Positions 55,782 to 64,000 of a DNA stretch of 64,000 nucleotides are shown here, piece after piece. The stretch's first letter is position 1. Each line of letters begins with the position of its first letter. Under the pieces are notes generated by a model, which saw only the letters and a list, made by a program, of their open reading frames with translations, did no database searches and was not told where the DNA came from. Both the position numbers and the translations under genes were made by a program. The stretch is from Pseudomonas sp. 21 (lineage in GTDB: Bacteria; Pseudomonadota; Gammaproteobacteria; Pseudomonadales; Pseudomonadaceae), in the NCBI RefSeq assembly GCF_000955805.1, contig NZ_JYOA01000001.1, positions 412,301-476,300 on the forward strand. Reading direction: 5' to 3'.

Positions 55782-55805
55782 CGTGCCGGGCTCCTGCCCG
55801 GCACG
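55782..55805 (-). other. Intercistronic hairpin between msuD and sfnB
   Basis: A 9-bp perfect stem CGTGCCGGG / CCCGGCACG with CTCCTG loop, in the 65-bp msuD-sfnB spacer. No T-run, so more likely an mRNA stability element than a terminator. Confidence 0.5.
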
Positions 55806-55818
55806 TCATGGGCGGAGC

Positions 55819-56964
55819 TCAGCCGGCCTTGCGTCCGGGCAGCACATCATTGGCGATCATTTCGCCGAAGGGCCCGGTGAGATTGGTCACGCCGCGCCCG
55901 GCGAGGCTCGCATAGGGCTCGGGCAGCAACGGGAAGACCAGCTCGGCGAAGCGGTAGGCCTCTTCCAGGTGCGGGTAGCCGGAGAAGATGAAGCTGTCGA
56001 TCCCCAGGTCCGCGTATTCCTTGATGCGCTCGGCGACCTGCTGCGGGTTGCCCACCAGCGCGGTACCGGCGCCACCGCGCACCAGGCCGACGCCGGCCCA
56101 GAGGTTGGGGTAGATTTCCAGCTGGTCACGGCGCCCGCCGTGCAGCGCAGCCATGCGCCGCTGGCCTTCGGAGTCGAAACGGGCGAAGGACTTCTGCGCG
56201 TTGGCGATGGTCTCGTCGGAGATGTTGGCGATCAGCTTGTCGGCGGCCTGCCAGGCTTCCTCGGCCGTCTCGCGGACGATCACGTGCAGGCGGATGCCGA
56301 ACTTGACGGTGCGGCCCTGCTTCGCCGCTTTCTCGCGCACGTCGGCGATTTTCTGCGCGACCGCTTGTGGCGGTTCGCCCCAGGTCAGGTAGACGTCGAC
56401 CTGCTCGGCAGCCAGGTCGTGAGCCTCGGCGGAGGAGCCGCCGAAGTACAGCGGCGGATAGGGCTTCTGGATCGGCGGATAGAGCGCCTTGGCGTTCTCC
56501 ACCTGCAGGTGTTTGCCGGCGAAGTCCACCGATTCGCCCTGCAGCACGCGGCGCCAGATGCGCAGGAATTCGTCGGTGACTTCGTAGCGCTCGGCATGGC
56601 TGAGGTGGATGCCGTCGCCACGGTTTTCGTCCGGGTCGCCACCGGTGACCACGTTGATCAGCAAGCGCCCGCCGGACAGGCGATCCAGGGTCGCGGCCAT
56701 GCGTGCGGAGACGGTCGGCGAGATGATGCCGGGACGGATCGCGACGAGATAACGCAGGCGCTCGGTAAGCGGCGCCAGGGCCGAGGCGACTACCCAGGAA
56801 TCCTCGCAGGAGCGGCCGGTGGGAATCAGCACGCCGTAGTAGCCGAGGGAGTCGGCGGCCTGGGCGATCTGCTTCAGGTAAGGCAGCGACACCGGGCGCG
56901 CGCCCTCGCTGGTGCCGAGGAAGTGACCGTCACCGTGGGTGGGCAGGAACCAGAAAACGTTCAT
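55819..56964 (-). CDS. msuD: MsuD, FMNH2-dependent methanesulfonate monooxygenase
   Basis: A 381-residue LLM-class monooxygenase of the SsuD/MsuD type. [20 protein letters not shown] at the N-terminus, [20 protein letters not shown], and [20 protein letters not shown] are family signatures. It splits short alkanesulfonates to aldehyde and sulfite with FMNH2 from MsuE. The SsuD-type sequence ends with a helical tail. Its ATG lies 10 bp after the msuE stop. Transcribed in the SfnR-controlled operon. Confidence 0.92.
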   Translation of the reverse strand: MNVFWFLPTHGDGHFLGTSEGARPVSLPYLKQIAQAADSLGYYGVLIPTGRSCEDSWVVASALAPLTERLRYLVAIRPGIISPTVSARMAATLDRLSGGRLLINVVTGGDPDENRGDGIHLSHAERYEVTDEFLRIWRRVLQGESVDFAGKHLQVENAKALYPPIQKPYPPLYFGGSSAEAHDLAAEQVDVYLTWGEPPQAVAQKIADVREKAAKQGRTVKFGIRLHVIVRETAEEAWQAADKLIANISDETIANAQKSFARFDSEGQRRMAALHGGRRDQLEIYPNLWAGVGLVRGGAGTALVGNPQQVAERIKEYADLGIDSFIFSGYPHLEEAYRFAELVFPLLPEPYASLAGRGVTNLTGPFGEMIANDVLPGRKAG

Positions 56965-56974
56965 CGAGGGCTCC

Positions 56975-57532
56975 TCAGGCGGTCTTGCGCAGTTGCGGGC
57001 GGGCGAACAGCGGTGCGGCGCGCTCGGCGGCCAGCTGGATGCGGGCGCGCAGGGTGTCGCTGGTGATCTGGTAGTTGGCGAAGTCCGCCTCGCTGGCGTA
57101 CACGCCGATGGGCAGGGTGATCGACTGGAAGAAGCTGAACAGCGGGCGCAACTGGTGGTCGAGAACCAGGGCGTGGCGCTCGCTGCCGCCGGTGGCGGCG
57201 AGCAGCACCGGGGTGTCGATCAGGGCGTTCATGTCCACCAGGTCGAACAGGTGCTTGAGCAGGCCCGGATAGGAGCCGCGGTAGACCGGCGAGGCGACGA
57301 CCAGCAGGTCGGCGGTCTCGATCTCGCGCAGGGTGGCCTCCAGCTCGGCGGAGAGTTCCTGGCGGGACAGCGCGGCACCCAGCGGGCGGGCGATGTCGGC
57401 CAGTTCGATGATTCGGGCTTCTACCGGAAGCTGCTCGCCGACGGCGTCGACCACGGCCTGGGTGAGCACGAGGGTGCGCGAGGGGCGATAGGTGCCGCCG
57501 GAAACGGCGACCACTTTGATGGGGCGGGTCAT
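56975..57532 (-). CDS. msuE: MsuE, NAD(P)H-dependent FMN reductase
   Basis: A 185-residue flavodoxin-like FMN reductase. [20 protein letters not shown] binds the FMN phosphate, and [20 protein letters not shown] contacts the isoalloxazine; both are typical of SsuE/MsuE. It supplies FMNH2 to MsuD, and probably to SfnG and SfnB. The ATG at 57532 is preceded by CAGGGAAAA and by a sigma-54 promoter 43 bp upstream. First gene of the operon. Confidence 0.92.
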   Translation of the reverse strand: MTRPIKVVAVSGGTYRPSRTLVLTQAVVDAVGEQLPVEARIIELADIARPLGAALSRQELSAELEATLREIETADLLVVASPVYRGSYPGLLKHLFDLVDMNALIDTPVLLAATGGSERHALVLDHQLRPLFSFFQSITLPIGVYASEADFANYQITSDTLRARIQLAAERAAPLFARPQLRKTA

Positions 57533-57574
57533 GGGTTTTCCCTGTTGACTGTTGCGCTAGGTACAGAAGCCTTG

Positions 57575-57590
57575 AGCAAGGGCCGTACCA
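57575..57590 (-). promoter_or_regulatory. Sigma-54 (-24/-12) promoter of msuE
   Basis: The minus strand reads TGGTACGGCCCTTGCT: 11 of 12 positions match TGGCACG-N4-TTGCW. It is 43 bp before the msuE ATG. Confidence 0.85.
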
Positions 57591-57672
57591 ACAGGGAAAT
57601 GTATGATTTTCGGGCACTTCGACCGGTTTTCCCGGCGTTTCATGTCACTCAGGCAACAGCTTTGCTGATCGA

Positions 57673-57690
57673 CTGTTGCCTGGGCAACAG
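57673..57690. promoter_or_regulatory. SfnR operator candidate (enhancer site) for msuE
   Basis: CTGTTGCCTGGGCAACAG, identical to 50687-50704. It is 82 bp from the -24 element on the minus strand. A further half-site AGGCAACAG lies at 57651-57659. Confidence 0.75.
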
Positions 57691-57697
57691 CGCGCCA

Positions 57698-58813
57698 TCA
57701 GTGCGCGGCCAGTTCGCGCAGGCCGTGGGAGATGTTCAGGCCTTCGAGTTCGGCCACGTATTCGTCCGTGGTGAGCAGGCCGATACAGGGCGTCGCGCCG
57801 CGCTGACGCAGTTGTCCGGCGGCCAGCTTGCGCGCCAGCGCCACCGCCGCCATGCAGGGGATGCTGGGCCCGTGGTCCTGCTGCGCGAGTATTTCCCAGC
57901 ACAATGCCAGGGGTTTGCCATCGCCATCGACGCCCTGCAGGTGGACGAACATGCCGCTGCGCCCGTCGCCCAACGGCTCCATCGCCACGGCCATCCGGTG
58001 CAGGCCGGCGCCCAGGCGCGCGGCGTCCTTCAGCAGGCCGGCGCGCACCAGCCACGACAGGCCCCAGGTGCCGAACTGGGTGAGGCCCAGGCCAAGGCCG
58101 GCGGAGAAACGCACGTCCTGCACGCCGGGGTAGCGTTGCGGGAACAGGTCGAGGTCCGGTACGTCGCAGTGGGCCAGCCAGCGTTTGCCCAGCGGTGCGG
58201 GAAAGCGGTGGCGATGCAGCCCCTGCCAGCCGTGCACATCCTGCCAGCGGCCCTGGCGCCACTGGCGCAATGGCTTGCCGCAGTAGCCCAGCACCGCGGA
58301 GACCGTGGCCTGGCCGGGAATCTTCGCCGAGGAGCTGATGCCATGGTGAATGCTGTCCAGGCGCTGGAAGCGCGGCAGCAGCTCGTCGATCACCGAGGCA
58401 GCCAGTGCGGGAACCGAACTGGCGCCGCTGCACACCAGCACCCCGGCGCTGCGTGCGGCGCGGTCGAGTTCGTGGATGCCGCAGACGAACTGGCGGGCGT
58501 CGGCCAGGTCGATGTAATGGGCGCGCGCGCCGATGGCGGCGCGGGCGACACGGTAGTCCTGTCCCTGGAAAGGCCCGGCGGTGGAAATCACCAGGTCGAC
58601 CTTCAGCTCATTGAGGCGGCCGGCCAGCGTCGGCTGGTTCATGTCCAGGCACACCGCCTCGCCGCCCACCTGCGCGGCCAGTTCATTGGCGCGACGCTGG
58701 TCGCGCCCGCCCACCAGCACGCGGATGCCGTCGATGCCGCTGAGGCGGCGCACGATCAGGCTGCCGAAGTTGCCGTAGCCGCCCAACACCAGCACGCGAA
58801 AATTCCGTTCCAT
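57698..58813 (-). CDS. Saccharopine dehydrogenase-family NAD(P) oxidoreductase
   Basis: A 371-residue protein with an N-terminal Rossmann domain (VLVLGGYGNFGSLIVRRL) and the segment STAGPFQGQDYRVARAAI typical of the saccharopine dehydrogenase-like/homospermidine-synthase superfamily. Substrate unknown. It ends only 8 bp from the msuE enhancer site and runs on the same strand, so read-through into the msu promoter is possible. The ribosome site is weak. Confidence 0.8.
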   Translation of the reverse strand: MERNFRVLVLGGYGNFGSLIVRRLSGIDGIRVLVGGRDQRRANELAAQVGGEAVCLDMNQPTLAGRLNELKVDLVISTAGPFQGQDYRVARAAIGARAHYIDLADARQFVCGIHELDRAARSAGVLVCSGASSVPALAASVIDELLPRFQRLDSIHHGISSSAKIPGQATVSAVLGYCGKPLRQWRQGRWQDVHGWQGLHRHRFPAPLGKRWLAHCDVPDLDLFPQRYPGVQDVRFSAGLGLGLTQFGTWGLSWLVRAGLLKDAARLGAGLHRMAVAMEPLGDGRSGMFVHLQGVDGDGKPLALCWEILAQQDHGPSIPCMAAVALARKLAAGQLRQRGATPCIGLLTTDEYVAELEGLNISHGLRELAAH

Positions 58814-58862
58814 TGCCACTGACCCTGTTGCTCCCTGACTGCTGCTGGCGGTGCCAGCTCCT

Positions 58863-59264
58863 TCATCCCGGCTTGGCGCCCCCGTGATGGGGCAGATTGT
58901 CGTCCAACGGCCACCACCTGGCGCGGGAGTCGACGTAGTAATGTGCTTCGAGCTTTGTCCGCACGGGCTCGTCCAGGGTTCCCGCACGGACCCGCAAAGT
59001 GTCCGGCAGCGCATCGCGGGCGCTGTAGATGGGCGATCCGCAGGTGCGGCAGAACATGCGTTTCTTGTCCGGCGTGGCGCGGTACTCGGCCAGCTCCGAC
59101 TCGCCGCTGAGCAGGCGGAACGCCGCACGCGCCACCGGGACATTGGTGGCGAACGGCCCGCCCTGCGCCTTGCGACACTGGCCGCAATGGCAGATCTGGA
59201 TTGGCGCCAGCTCGCCGCTGATCTCGTAGCGCACCGCGCCGCACAGACAACCGCCCGAATGCAT
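58863..59264 (-). CDS. GFA-family zinc-binding protein
   Basis: A 133-residue protein of the GFA (glutathione-dependent formaldehyde-activating enzyme-like) family. Zinc ligands are all visible: Cys6, Cys8 (GGCLCGAVRY), Cys25, Cys27, Cys30 (CHCGQC), Cys72, Cys75 (FCRTCGSPI). The function of most members is unknown despite the name. GAGGGGGC precedes the ATG at 59264. It is 49 bp upstream of the saccharopine dehydrogenase-like gene. Confidence 0.9.
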   Translation of the reverse strand: MHSGGCLCGAVRYEISGELAPIQICHCGQCRKAQGGPFATNVPVARAAFRLLSGESELAEYRATPDKKRMFCRTCGSPIYSARDALPDTLRVRAGTLDEPVRTKLEAHYYVDSRARWWPLDDNLPHHGGAKPG

Positions 59265-59349
59265 GCCCTGCCCCCTCTTCCGGTTTCGCGGAGCGAAGGA
59301 GTCTAGATCAGGCTCGGTCTCCTGCACCACCGTACTGAGGAGTGGTGCT

Positions 59350-60477
59350 TCAGACTTCGCTGCCCCAGCCCAGCGGATAAAGCAGTTCTTCCTTGTAGCC
59401 AGCCCACACCCGCGCTGCCGCCGGGAAGCTCGCGTCCAGTTCGGCATCACCGCTGTCCACCAGCAGTGGCCGACCTTCGAGTGTGCCGAGCTTGCGCTTG
59501 GTGGCAATCACTCGCAGCCGTTCGATGCCAATGGCGCGCAGCACGCGCGGGCTGATCTGCTGGTTGCCGCGCCCGAGGATGTGCCCCTGCCCACCGATGG
59601 CGGTGACCAGCAGGAAGGCCGGGTGCCCGTCCACCAGCTCGAACAGCTGCGCCTCGGTGACGTCGCGGGCAATCACTTCACCGTTCTCGATCACGTCGAC
59701 GCCCAGCAGCGTGGTGTCCAGGTGCAGGTCGGCGGCCAGCCCATGCAGCGTCGAGCCGGGGCCGAAGACGTAGCGCACGTCGTTTTCCCAGCTGTCCTCC
59801 AGCCAGGCAGCGAGATCAGCCAGCACCAGCTCCTCGGTCTCCATGCCGGCCTGCTTCACGTGCTGCATGAAGTGGCCTTCCTCGGGCACCGTCAGTTCGG
59901 CGTACCAGCGCGCGGCGACACGACCCTCGCGCAGCGCAGCCTCGTCGAGATCGCGCACTTCACCCTGGGTCAGGCGCACCAGCCCGCCGTCCACCAGCCG
60001 CCGCGCCAGTTCTCCGGCGGCACGCGGGCTGATGGTGTAGACCCCGGAATGGATCTTCACCCCGGCGGGAATGCCCAGCACCGGCTGGCCTTCGCGGGCC
60101 ACCTCGGCCACATCCCGCGCGGTGCCGTCGCCACCGGCGAAGAGGATCAGCGCCACGCCGGCCGACTGCAGCGCCTGCACGGCGTGACGGGTATCCGCCG
60201 CGCTGGTCTGCGCCTGCTCCAATTCGCCCGCCAGGAGATGGGCAAAGCCCATGTCCGCCAGCAGGTCGGCGCCCATCGGGCCGGGAAAGGTGAGGAACTC
60301 CAGGCGTTCGCGCACCGCCTGCAGGTGTTCCAGGGCGACTCGCGTGCGCTCCGCCGCCCGAGGTTCGGCGCCGCGCGCCAGGGCCAGTTCGGCGACGCCG
60401 TCGCTGCCCTTTAGCGCGGTCGGGCCACCGATACCGGCCAGCGGATTGATGATCAGCCCTATGCGAATCCTGTCCAT
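59350..60477 (-). CDS. ATP-NAD kinase-like protein (AcoX-type)
   Basis: A 375-residue protein of the ATP-NAD/AcoX kinase family. IGLIINPLAGIGGPTALKGS at the N-terminus and the nucleotide-binding GGDGT (115-119, ILFAGGDGTARDVAEVAREG). Then GIPAGVKIHSGVYTISPRAA. This subfamily is found near acetoin genes but no such gene is here; true substrate is unknown. ATG 60477 chosen; a TTG at 60483 is in frame. Confidence 0.85.
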   Translation of the reverse strand: MDRIRIGLIINPLAGIGGPTALKGSDGVAELALARGAEPRAAERTRVALEHLQAVRERLEFLTFPGPMGADLLADMGFAHLLAGELEQAQTSAADTRHAVQALQSAGVALILFAGGDGTARDVAEVAREGQPVLGIPAGVKIHSGVYTISPRAAGELARRLVDGGLVRLTQGEVRDLDEAALREGRVAARWYAELTVPEEGHFMQHVKQAGMETEELVLADLAAWLEDSWENDVRYVFGPGSTLHGLAADLHLDTTLLGVDVIENGEVIARDVTEAQLFELVDGHPAFLLVTAIGGQGHILGRGNQQISPRVLRAIGIERLRVIATKRKLGTLEGRPLLVDSGDAELDASFPAAARVWAGYKEELLYPLGWGSEV

Positions 60478-60727
60478 ACTCAACCTCGAGGGAAACTTCT
60501 TCGAACCACCGGCGCAATGCCAGGTCGGACCAGGGAAGCGGCAACTCCACGCACTATAACGACAAGCAAACGACCGGGGACCTCGCGATTGGCACGCAAT
60601 CTGCGAGGGTATTACGGTCGTCTGTCTTCGGTGACGGTTCTTCGGCGCTGCCCTGCGCAGCCTCTGTCACCGGGGTTTCATCTGATCTGCCTAGACTGCT
60701 TTGAACCTGATGTAGAGGAGATTGGCC

Positions 60728-60910
60728 ATGAGCCTGCAAACCCACCGTGAATCCGCCCCCCGCCCCACCCCGCGCCAGCCGCAACAGCCGGTCGGCGGCT
60801 CGATCATCGATGCCCAGGGCCGTGAAGTCCCGATCACCGAAGACATGATCCAGCGCGCCTGCCAGGAACTGGACAAGACCTGCGAGCCGCCGCGCCGCCA
60901 AGCGGAATAA
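60728..60910 (+). CDS. Small hypothetical protein, 60 aa
   Basis: A 60-residue protein with a Pro/Gln/Arg-rich start (SAPRPTPRQPQQPVGGSI) and a helical end (ITEDMIQRACQELDKTCEPP) with two cysteines. An excellent ribosome site, AGAGGAG, lies seven to eight bases before the ATG at 60728, so it is probably expressed. Similar small proteins exist in other Pseudomonas as I recall; function unknown. Convergent with pdxB. Confidence 0.72.
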   Translation: MSLQTHRESAPRPTPRQPQQPVGGSIIDAQGREVPITEDMIQRACQELDKTCEPPRRQAE

Positions 60911-60931
60911 AAGCGCGGCAGCGCGTCCGCC

Positions 60932-62080
60932 CTACTCCCCGACCCGGTTGGCGCCCAGCGCCGTCAGCAGGCTTTCCAGGCGCGGCGAATCGCCCTGGAT
61001 GTCTACCCACAACCCGGTGATTTCCCGGCGCGGCGGGTAGTGCTTGCGCAGCGCGTCGAAGGCCGTCCGCCGGGTCTGGGTGTCTCCGATCAGACTGCGA
61101 CGGAAATTGGCGTCATCACTGCGCGGGTCGTAGACCGCGCGGCAGAGCATCGCCAGGGCCCAGTCCGGATCGCACTCTTCCTTCAGGCTCAGTTCGGCCA
61201 GCCACTGCGCAGGCAGCAGGTCGTCGAGATCGACTGCCGGCGCGCGCTGCTGCCAGGCGCAGAACGCCTCGTAGATCTGCGCCGTGCCACGCAGCTTGCC
61301 GTCGAGGCTGTAGCCGGCGATGTGCGGGGTGGCGATGCGGCAGCGCTGGGCCAGTTGCACGTTCACTTCCGGCTCGCCTTCCCAGACGTCCAGCGCCACG
61401 TCGATGTCCGCGCCGGATTCCAGGTGGATGCGCAGCGCCGTGTTGTCGACCACTCCGCCACGGCTGGCATTGATCAGCCAGGTGCCGGGGCGCAGCGCCT
61501 TGAGGCGCTGCGCGTCGATCAGGTGGCGAGTCGGGTTTTCGCCGTCACGGGTCAGCGGCGTGTGCAGGCTGATCACGTCGCACTCGCGCAGCACTTCTTC
61601 CAGGCTACGGAAATCACCACCTTCGGCGGCGGCACGCGGCGGGTCGCAGACGCGTACGTCCCAGCCCAATCCGCGCAGCACATCCACCAGACGTCCACCC
61701 ACCTGCCCCGCGCCGATCACGCCATAGCGGCGTTCGGAAAGCCTGGCGCCGTGCACTTCGGCCAGCGCCAGCAGGCTGCCCAGCACCCAATCAACCACGC
61801 CGCGGGCGTTGCAGCCCGGCGCACTGGACCAGGCGATGCCGGCCTCGGCGAAGTAATCGAGGTCCAGGTGATCGGTGCCGATGGTGCAGGTGCCGACGAA
61901 CTTGACCTGGCTGCCCTCGAGCAGCTCGCGGCTGACGTCGGTCACCGAGCGCACCAGCAGGACTTCGGCGTCGCCCAGGGCGGCGCGGTCGATCCCGCGT
62001 CCGGGCAGGCGCCGGATGTCGCCATGGGCGCCGAAGAAGGCTTCGACCAGGGGAATGTTTTCATCGGCAAGGATACGCAT
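60932..62080 (-). CDS. pdxB: PdxB, erythronate-4-phosphate dehydrogenase
   Basis: A 382-residue D-isomer-specific 2-hydroxyacid dehydrogenase that oxidises 4-phosphoerythronate in pyridoxal 5'-phosphate synthesis. NAD motif GAGQVGG (123-129), catalytic Arg207 ([10 protein letters not shown]), Glu236 in the GEPEV segment, His253 ([12 protein letters not shown]). N-terminal [20 protein letters not shown] and the C-terminal dimerisation domain (about 285-382) are specific to PdxB. Divergent from the MATE gene. Confidence 0.95.
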   Translation of the reverse strand: MRILADENIPLVEAFFGAHGDIRRLPGRGIDRAALGDAEVLLVRSVTDVSRELLEGSQVKFVGTCTIGTDHLDLDYFAEAGIAWSSAPGCNARGVVDWVLGSLLALAEVHGARLSERRYGVIGAGQVGGRLVDVLRGLGWDVRVCDPPRAAAEGGDFRSLEEVLRECDVISLHTPLTRDGENPTRHLIDAQRLKALRPGTWLINASRGGVVDNTALRIHLESGADIDVALDVWEGEPEVNVQLAQRCRIATPHIAGYSLDGKLRGTAQIYEAFCAWQQRAPAVDLDDLLPAQWLAELSLKEECDPDWALAMLCRAVYDPRSDDANFRRSLIGDTQTRRTAFDALRKHYPPRREITGLWVDIQGDSPRLESLLTALGANRVGE

Positions 62081-62223
62081 GGGCTGACTCCAGAAATCGT
62101 CACCGGCTACTTTACCAGCGCCATTGCGCGCGGTCCCGCGCCACACACGCAAGGCTTTGCTGACCGGGCGGACAGCCCTTAAACTGGCCGGCTTCCCGCC
62201 AATTCTTCTTGCCAAGGAAAGCC

Positions 62224-63627
62224 GTGACCAGCCTCACCCAGCCCGTCTCCCGCGGACGGCGCACCGCCACCGAACTCAAGGAACTGCTGACCCTCGCAGC
62301 GCCCATCATGATCGCCCAGCTGGCGACCACCGCCATGGGCTTCGTCGATGCGGTGATGGCCGGCAGCGTGGGGCCGCGCGACCTGGCCGCGGTGGCGCTG
62401 GGCAACTCGATCTGGATTCCGATCTTCCTGCTGATGACCGGCACCCTGCTCGCCACCACCGCCAAGGTGGCCCAGCGTTATGGCGCCGGCGACCAGGCCG
62501 GCACCGGCCCGCTGGTGCGCCAGGCGCTGTGGCTGGCACTGCTGGTCGGCCCGCTGGCGGGGGCGACACTGTGGCTGCTCTCCGAGCCGGTGCTGCGCGC
62601 GATGAAGGTCGAGGAAGCGCTGATCGAACCCAGTTGCTTCTACCTGCGCGGCATCGCCTGCGGCCTGCCGGCGGTGGCGCTGTACCATGTGCTGCGCTGC
62701 TTCAGCGACGGCCTGGGGCGCACACGGCCGAGCATGGTGCTGGGCATCTGCGGACTGCTGCTGAACATCCCGATCAACTACGTGCTGATCTACGGCCACC
62801 TCGGTTTCCCGGCCCTGGGCGGCCCCGGCTGCGGCTGGGCCACCGGCTCGGTGATGTGGTTCATGCTGCTGGGCATGCTGGTGTGGGTGAACAGGGCCAA
62901 GGTCTACAAGCCCAGCGAACTGTTCCGCCACTGGGAGCTGCCGCAACCGAAGGTGATCGGCAGCCTGGTGGCGGTCGGCCTGCCCATCGGCATCGCGGTG
63001 TTCGCCGAGTCCAGCATCTTCTCGGTGATCGCCCTGCTGATCGGTGAGCTCGGCGAGAAAGTGGTGGCGGGCCACCAGGTGGCGCTGAACTTCAGCGCGC
63101 TGGTGTTCATGATCCCCTACTCGCTGGCCATGGCCGTGACTGTCCGCGTGGGCCAGTCGCTCGGCAGCGGTGCGCCGCGCGATGCTCGTTTCGCTGCCGG
63201 TGTGGGCATGGGCGCGGCGCTGGCGTATGCCTGCGTTTCCGCCAGTGGCATGCTGCTGATGCGCGAACACATCGCCGGGCTCTATACCCAGGACCCGGAG
63301 GTACTGGCGCTGGCGGCGACGCTGCTGGTTTTCTCGGCGCTGTTCCAGTTTTCCGACGCCGTGCAGGTCACCGCCGCCGGCGCGCTGCGCGGCTACCAGG
63401 ACACCCGCGCGACCATGATCATGACCCTGTTCGCCTACTGGGGCATCGGCCTGCCGGTCGGCTACAGCCTCGGCCTCGCCCACTGGCTGCAGGAACCCAC
63501 CGGCCCGCGCGGCCTGTGGGAAGGCCTGATCGTCGGCCTGACCTGCGCGGCGGTGATGCTGTGCATCCGCCTGTCGCGCAGCGCCAAGCGGCAGATCGTG
63601 CTGAACGAGAGGCGCGTCGCTGCCTGA
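62224..63627 (+). CDS. MATE-family multidrug exporter (NorM/PmpM type)
   Basis: A 467-residue transporter with about 12 TM helices in two homologous halves. The first helix has [20 protein letters not shown] with [20 protein letters not shown], the usual MATE start; the second half has [20 protein letters not shown]. Length and character match P. aeruginosa PmpM, an H+-driven exporter of fluoroquinolones and quaternary ammonium compounds. GTG start at 62224 with AAGGAAA upstream; the TTG at 62209 is less likely. Terminator follows at 63641. Confidence 0.9.
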   Translation: MTSLTQPVSRGRRTATELKELLTLAAPIMIAQLATTAMGFVDAVMAGSVGPRDLAAVALGNSIWIPIFLLMTGTLLATTAKVAQRYGAGDQAGTGPLVRQALWLALLVGPLAGATLWLLSEPVLRAMKVEEALIEPSCFYLRGIACGLPAVALYHVLRCFSDGLGRTRPSMVLGICGLLLNIPINYVLIYGHLGFPALGGPGCGWATGSVMWFMLLGMLVWVNRAKVYKPSELFRHWELPQPKVIGSLVAVGLPIGIAVFAESSIFSVIALLIGELGEKVVAGHQVALNFSALVFMIPYSLAMAVTVRVGQSLGSGAPRDARFAAGVGMGAALAYACVSASGMLLMREHIAGLYTQDPEVLALAATLLVFSALFQFSDAVQVTAAGALRGYQDTRATMIMTLFAYWGIGLPVGYSLGLAHWLQEPTGPRGLWEGLIVGLTCAAVMLCIRLSRSAKRQIVLNERRVAA

Positions 63628-63640
63628 CGTCCATGACGCG

Positions 63641-63666
63641 AAAAAGCCGCCCTCGGGCGGCTTTTT
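63641..63666 (+). terminator. Terminator of the MATE gene
   Basis: Stem AAAAAGCCGCCC / GGGCGGCTTTTT with a very short TC loop, 13 bp after the MATE stop. Confidence 0.93.
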
Positions 63667-63726
63667 CATTTGGAAACCCAGCGGGGAAAACACCGCACGA
63701 ACTGGTCGCCGCACTGCAAGGACTCT

Positions 63727-63803
63727 GTAGGAGCGAGCTTGCTCGCGAACGGATTTCCCTCAGGCATCGGCGTCAAGCGGTTCGCGAGCAAGCTCGCTCC
63801 AAC
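63727..63803. repeat. Type A REPIN between two terminators
   Basis: Inverted pair of type A REP cores (63727-63750 and 63780-63803) with one mismatch in the outer arm, lying between two nearly identical terminator hairpins. Confidence 0.92.
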
Positions 63804-63812
63804 AACAGCAAG

Positions 63813-63834
63813 AAAGCCGCCCGAGGGCGGCTTT
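63813..63834. terminator. Second GC-rich terminator hairpin
   Basis: Stem AAAGCCGCCC / GGGCGGCTTT, 20 bp past the stop (minus strand) of the permease gene at 63854. The T-run on the minus strand is short; on the plus strand it is longer. Confidence 0.75.
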
Positions 63835-63853
63835 TTCGTTACGTATCCTGGGA

Positions 63854-64000
63854 TCAGTCCGTCACCAGCGCCGGCTTCGGCCGACTGCTCAGCGTCGTCC
63901 CAACGGAGGCCACGATGATGGCGCAGATGGCGATCCACTGGTGCGAGGTCAGTTGCTCACCGAGGAAGAACAGGCCGGACAACGCACCGAACGCCGGCTC
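63854..64000 (-). CDS. EamA/RhtA-type permease, C-terminal end (partial)
   Basis: Only the last 48 codons lie in the window, reading EPAFGALSGLFFLGEQLTSH then QWIAICAIIVASVGTTLSSR. The EPAFGALSG and FLGEQLT motifs and the terminal helix are characteristic of EamA permeases, closest to RhtA (threonine/homoserine exporter). The start is beyond the right edge. It is too short for function to be settled. Confidence 0.8.
   Translation of the reverse strand, partial: EPAFGALSGLFFLGEQLTSHQWIAICAIIVASVGTTLSSRPKPALVTD

Overview
The window is about 64 kb of GC-rich, densely coding bacterial chromosome from a Pseudomonas, most likely a relative of P. aeruginosa. Three things support this. First, the order mexS-mexT-mexE-mexF-oprN, followed by an ankyrin/deaminase/MFS/LysR group, matches what I recall of the P. 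aeruginosa PAO1 locus. Second, muxABC-opmB lies next to tpx, and an msuE-msuD-sfnB-sfnR cluster is present. Third, the intergenic gaps carry REP/REPIN palindromes of the Pseudomonas type. The species is inferred, not proven. I see no rRNA, tRNA, CRISPR array, prophage or insertion sequence.

Layout. 1-3.7 kb: an RraB-like RNase E inhibitor, a small hypothetical gene, and a two-subunit molybdenum hydroxylase. 4-12.9 kb: the MexEF-OprN multidrug efflux locus with its regulator MexT and the divergent oxidoreductase MexS. 13-17 kb: small ORFs, then ankyrin-deaminase-MFS transcribed divergently from a LysR gene. 17-23 kb: a MHYT-GGDEF-EAL protein (MucR type), a secreted or anchored metallophosphatase, an ArnT-like glycosyltransferase and a FUSC-family membrane protein. 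23-27 kb: an SDR/LysR pair, three small exported proteins (one an I78 protease inhibitor) and a LysR regulator. 27-31 kb: a LysR-divergent operon with an odd CTP-synthase-like glutamine amidotransferase, then two tandem NlpC/P60 peptidases. 31-41 kb: the MuxABC-OpmB RND pump and thiol peroxidase. 41-50.6 kb: a LysE exporter, VOC proteins, an OsmC-YcaO fusion, a HI0933-type flavoprotein, an HD protein and another LysR/SDR pair. 50.6-58.8 kb: an organosulfur acquisition regulon. 58.8-64 kb: GFA protein, ATP-NAD kinase-like protein, PdxB, a MATE exporter and the truncated end of an EamA/RhtA permease.

How genes work together. MexT probably senses the redox or metabolic state reported by MexS and switches on mexEF-oprN. 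MuxABC-OpmB is a second, two-pump-subunit RND exporter, so two complete tripartite systems lie within 35 kb. In the sulfur region, sfnG and msuE each have a sigma-54 -24/-12 promoter and an identical 18-bp palindrome (CTGTTGCCTGGGCAACAG) about 83-87 bp further upstream. This is a clear candidate operator for the sigma-54 activator SfnR encoded in the same cluster. SfnG, MsuD, MsuE and SfnB together would convert dimethyl sulfone and alkanesulfonates to sulfite when sulfate is scarce.

Most other entries are ordinary Pseudomonas core or accessory genes. The less ordinary observations are the sulfur operator pair, the OsmC-YcaO fusion, the amidotransferase lacking its catalytic histidine, and strong palindromes in several LysR-divergent intergenic regions.
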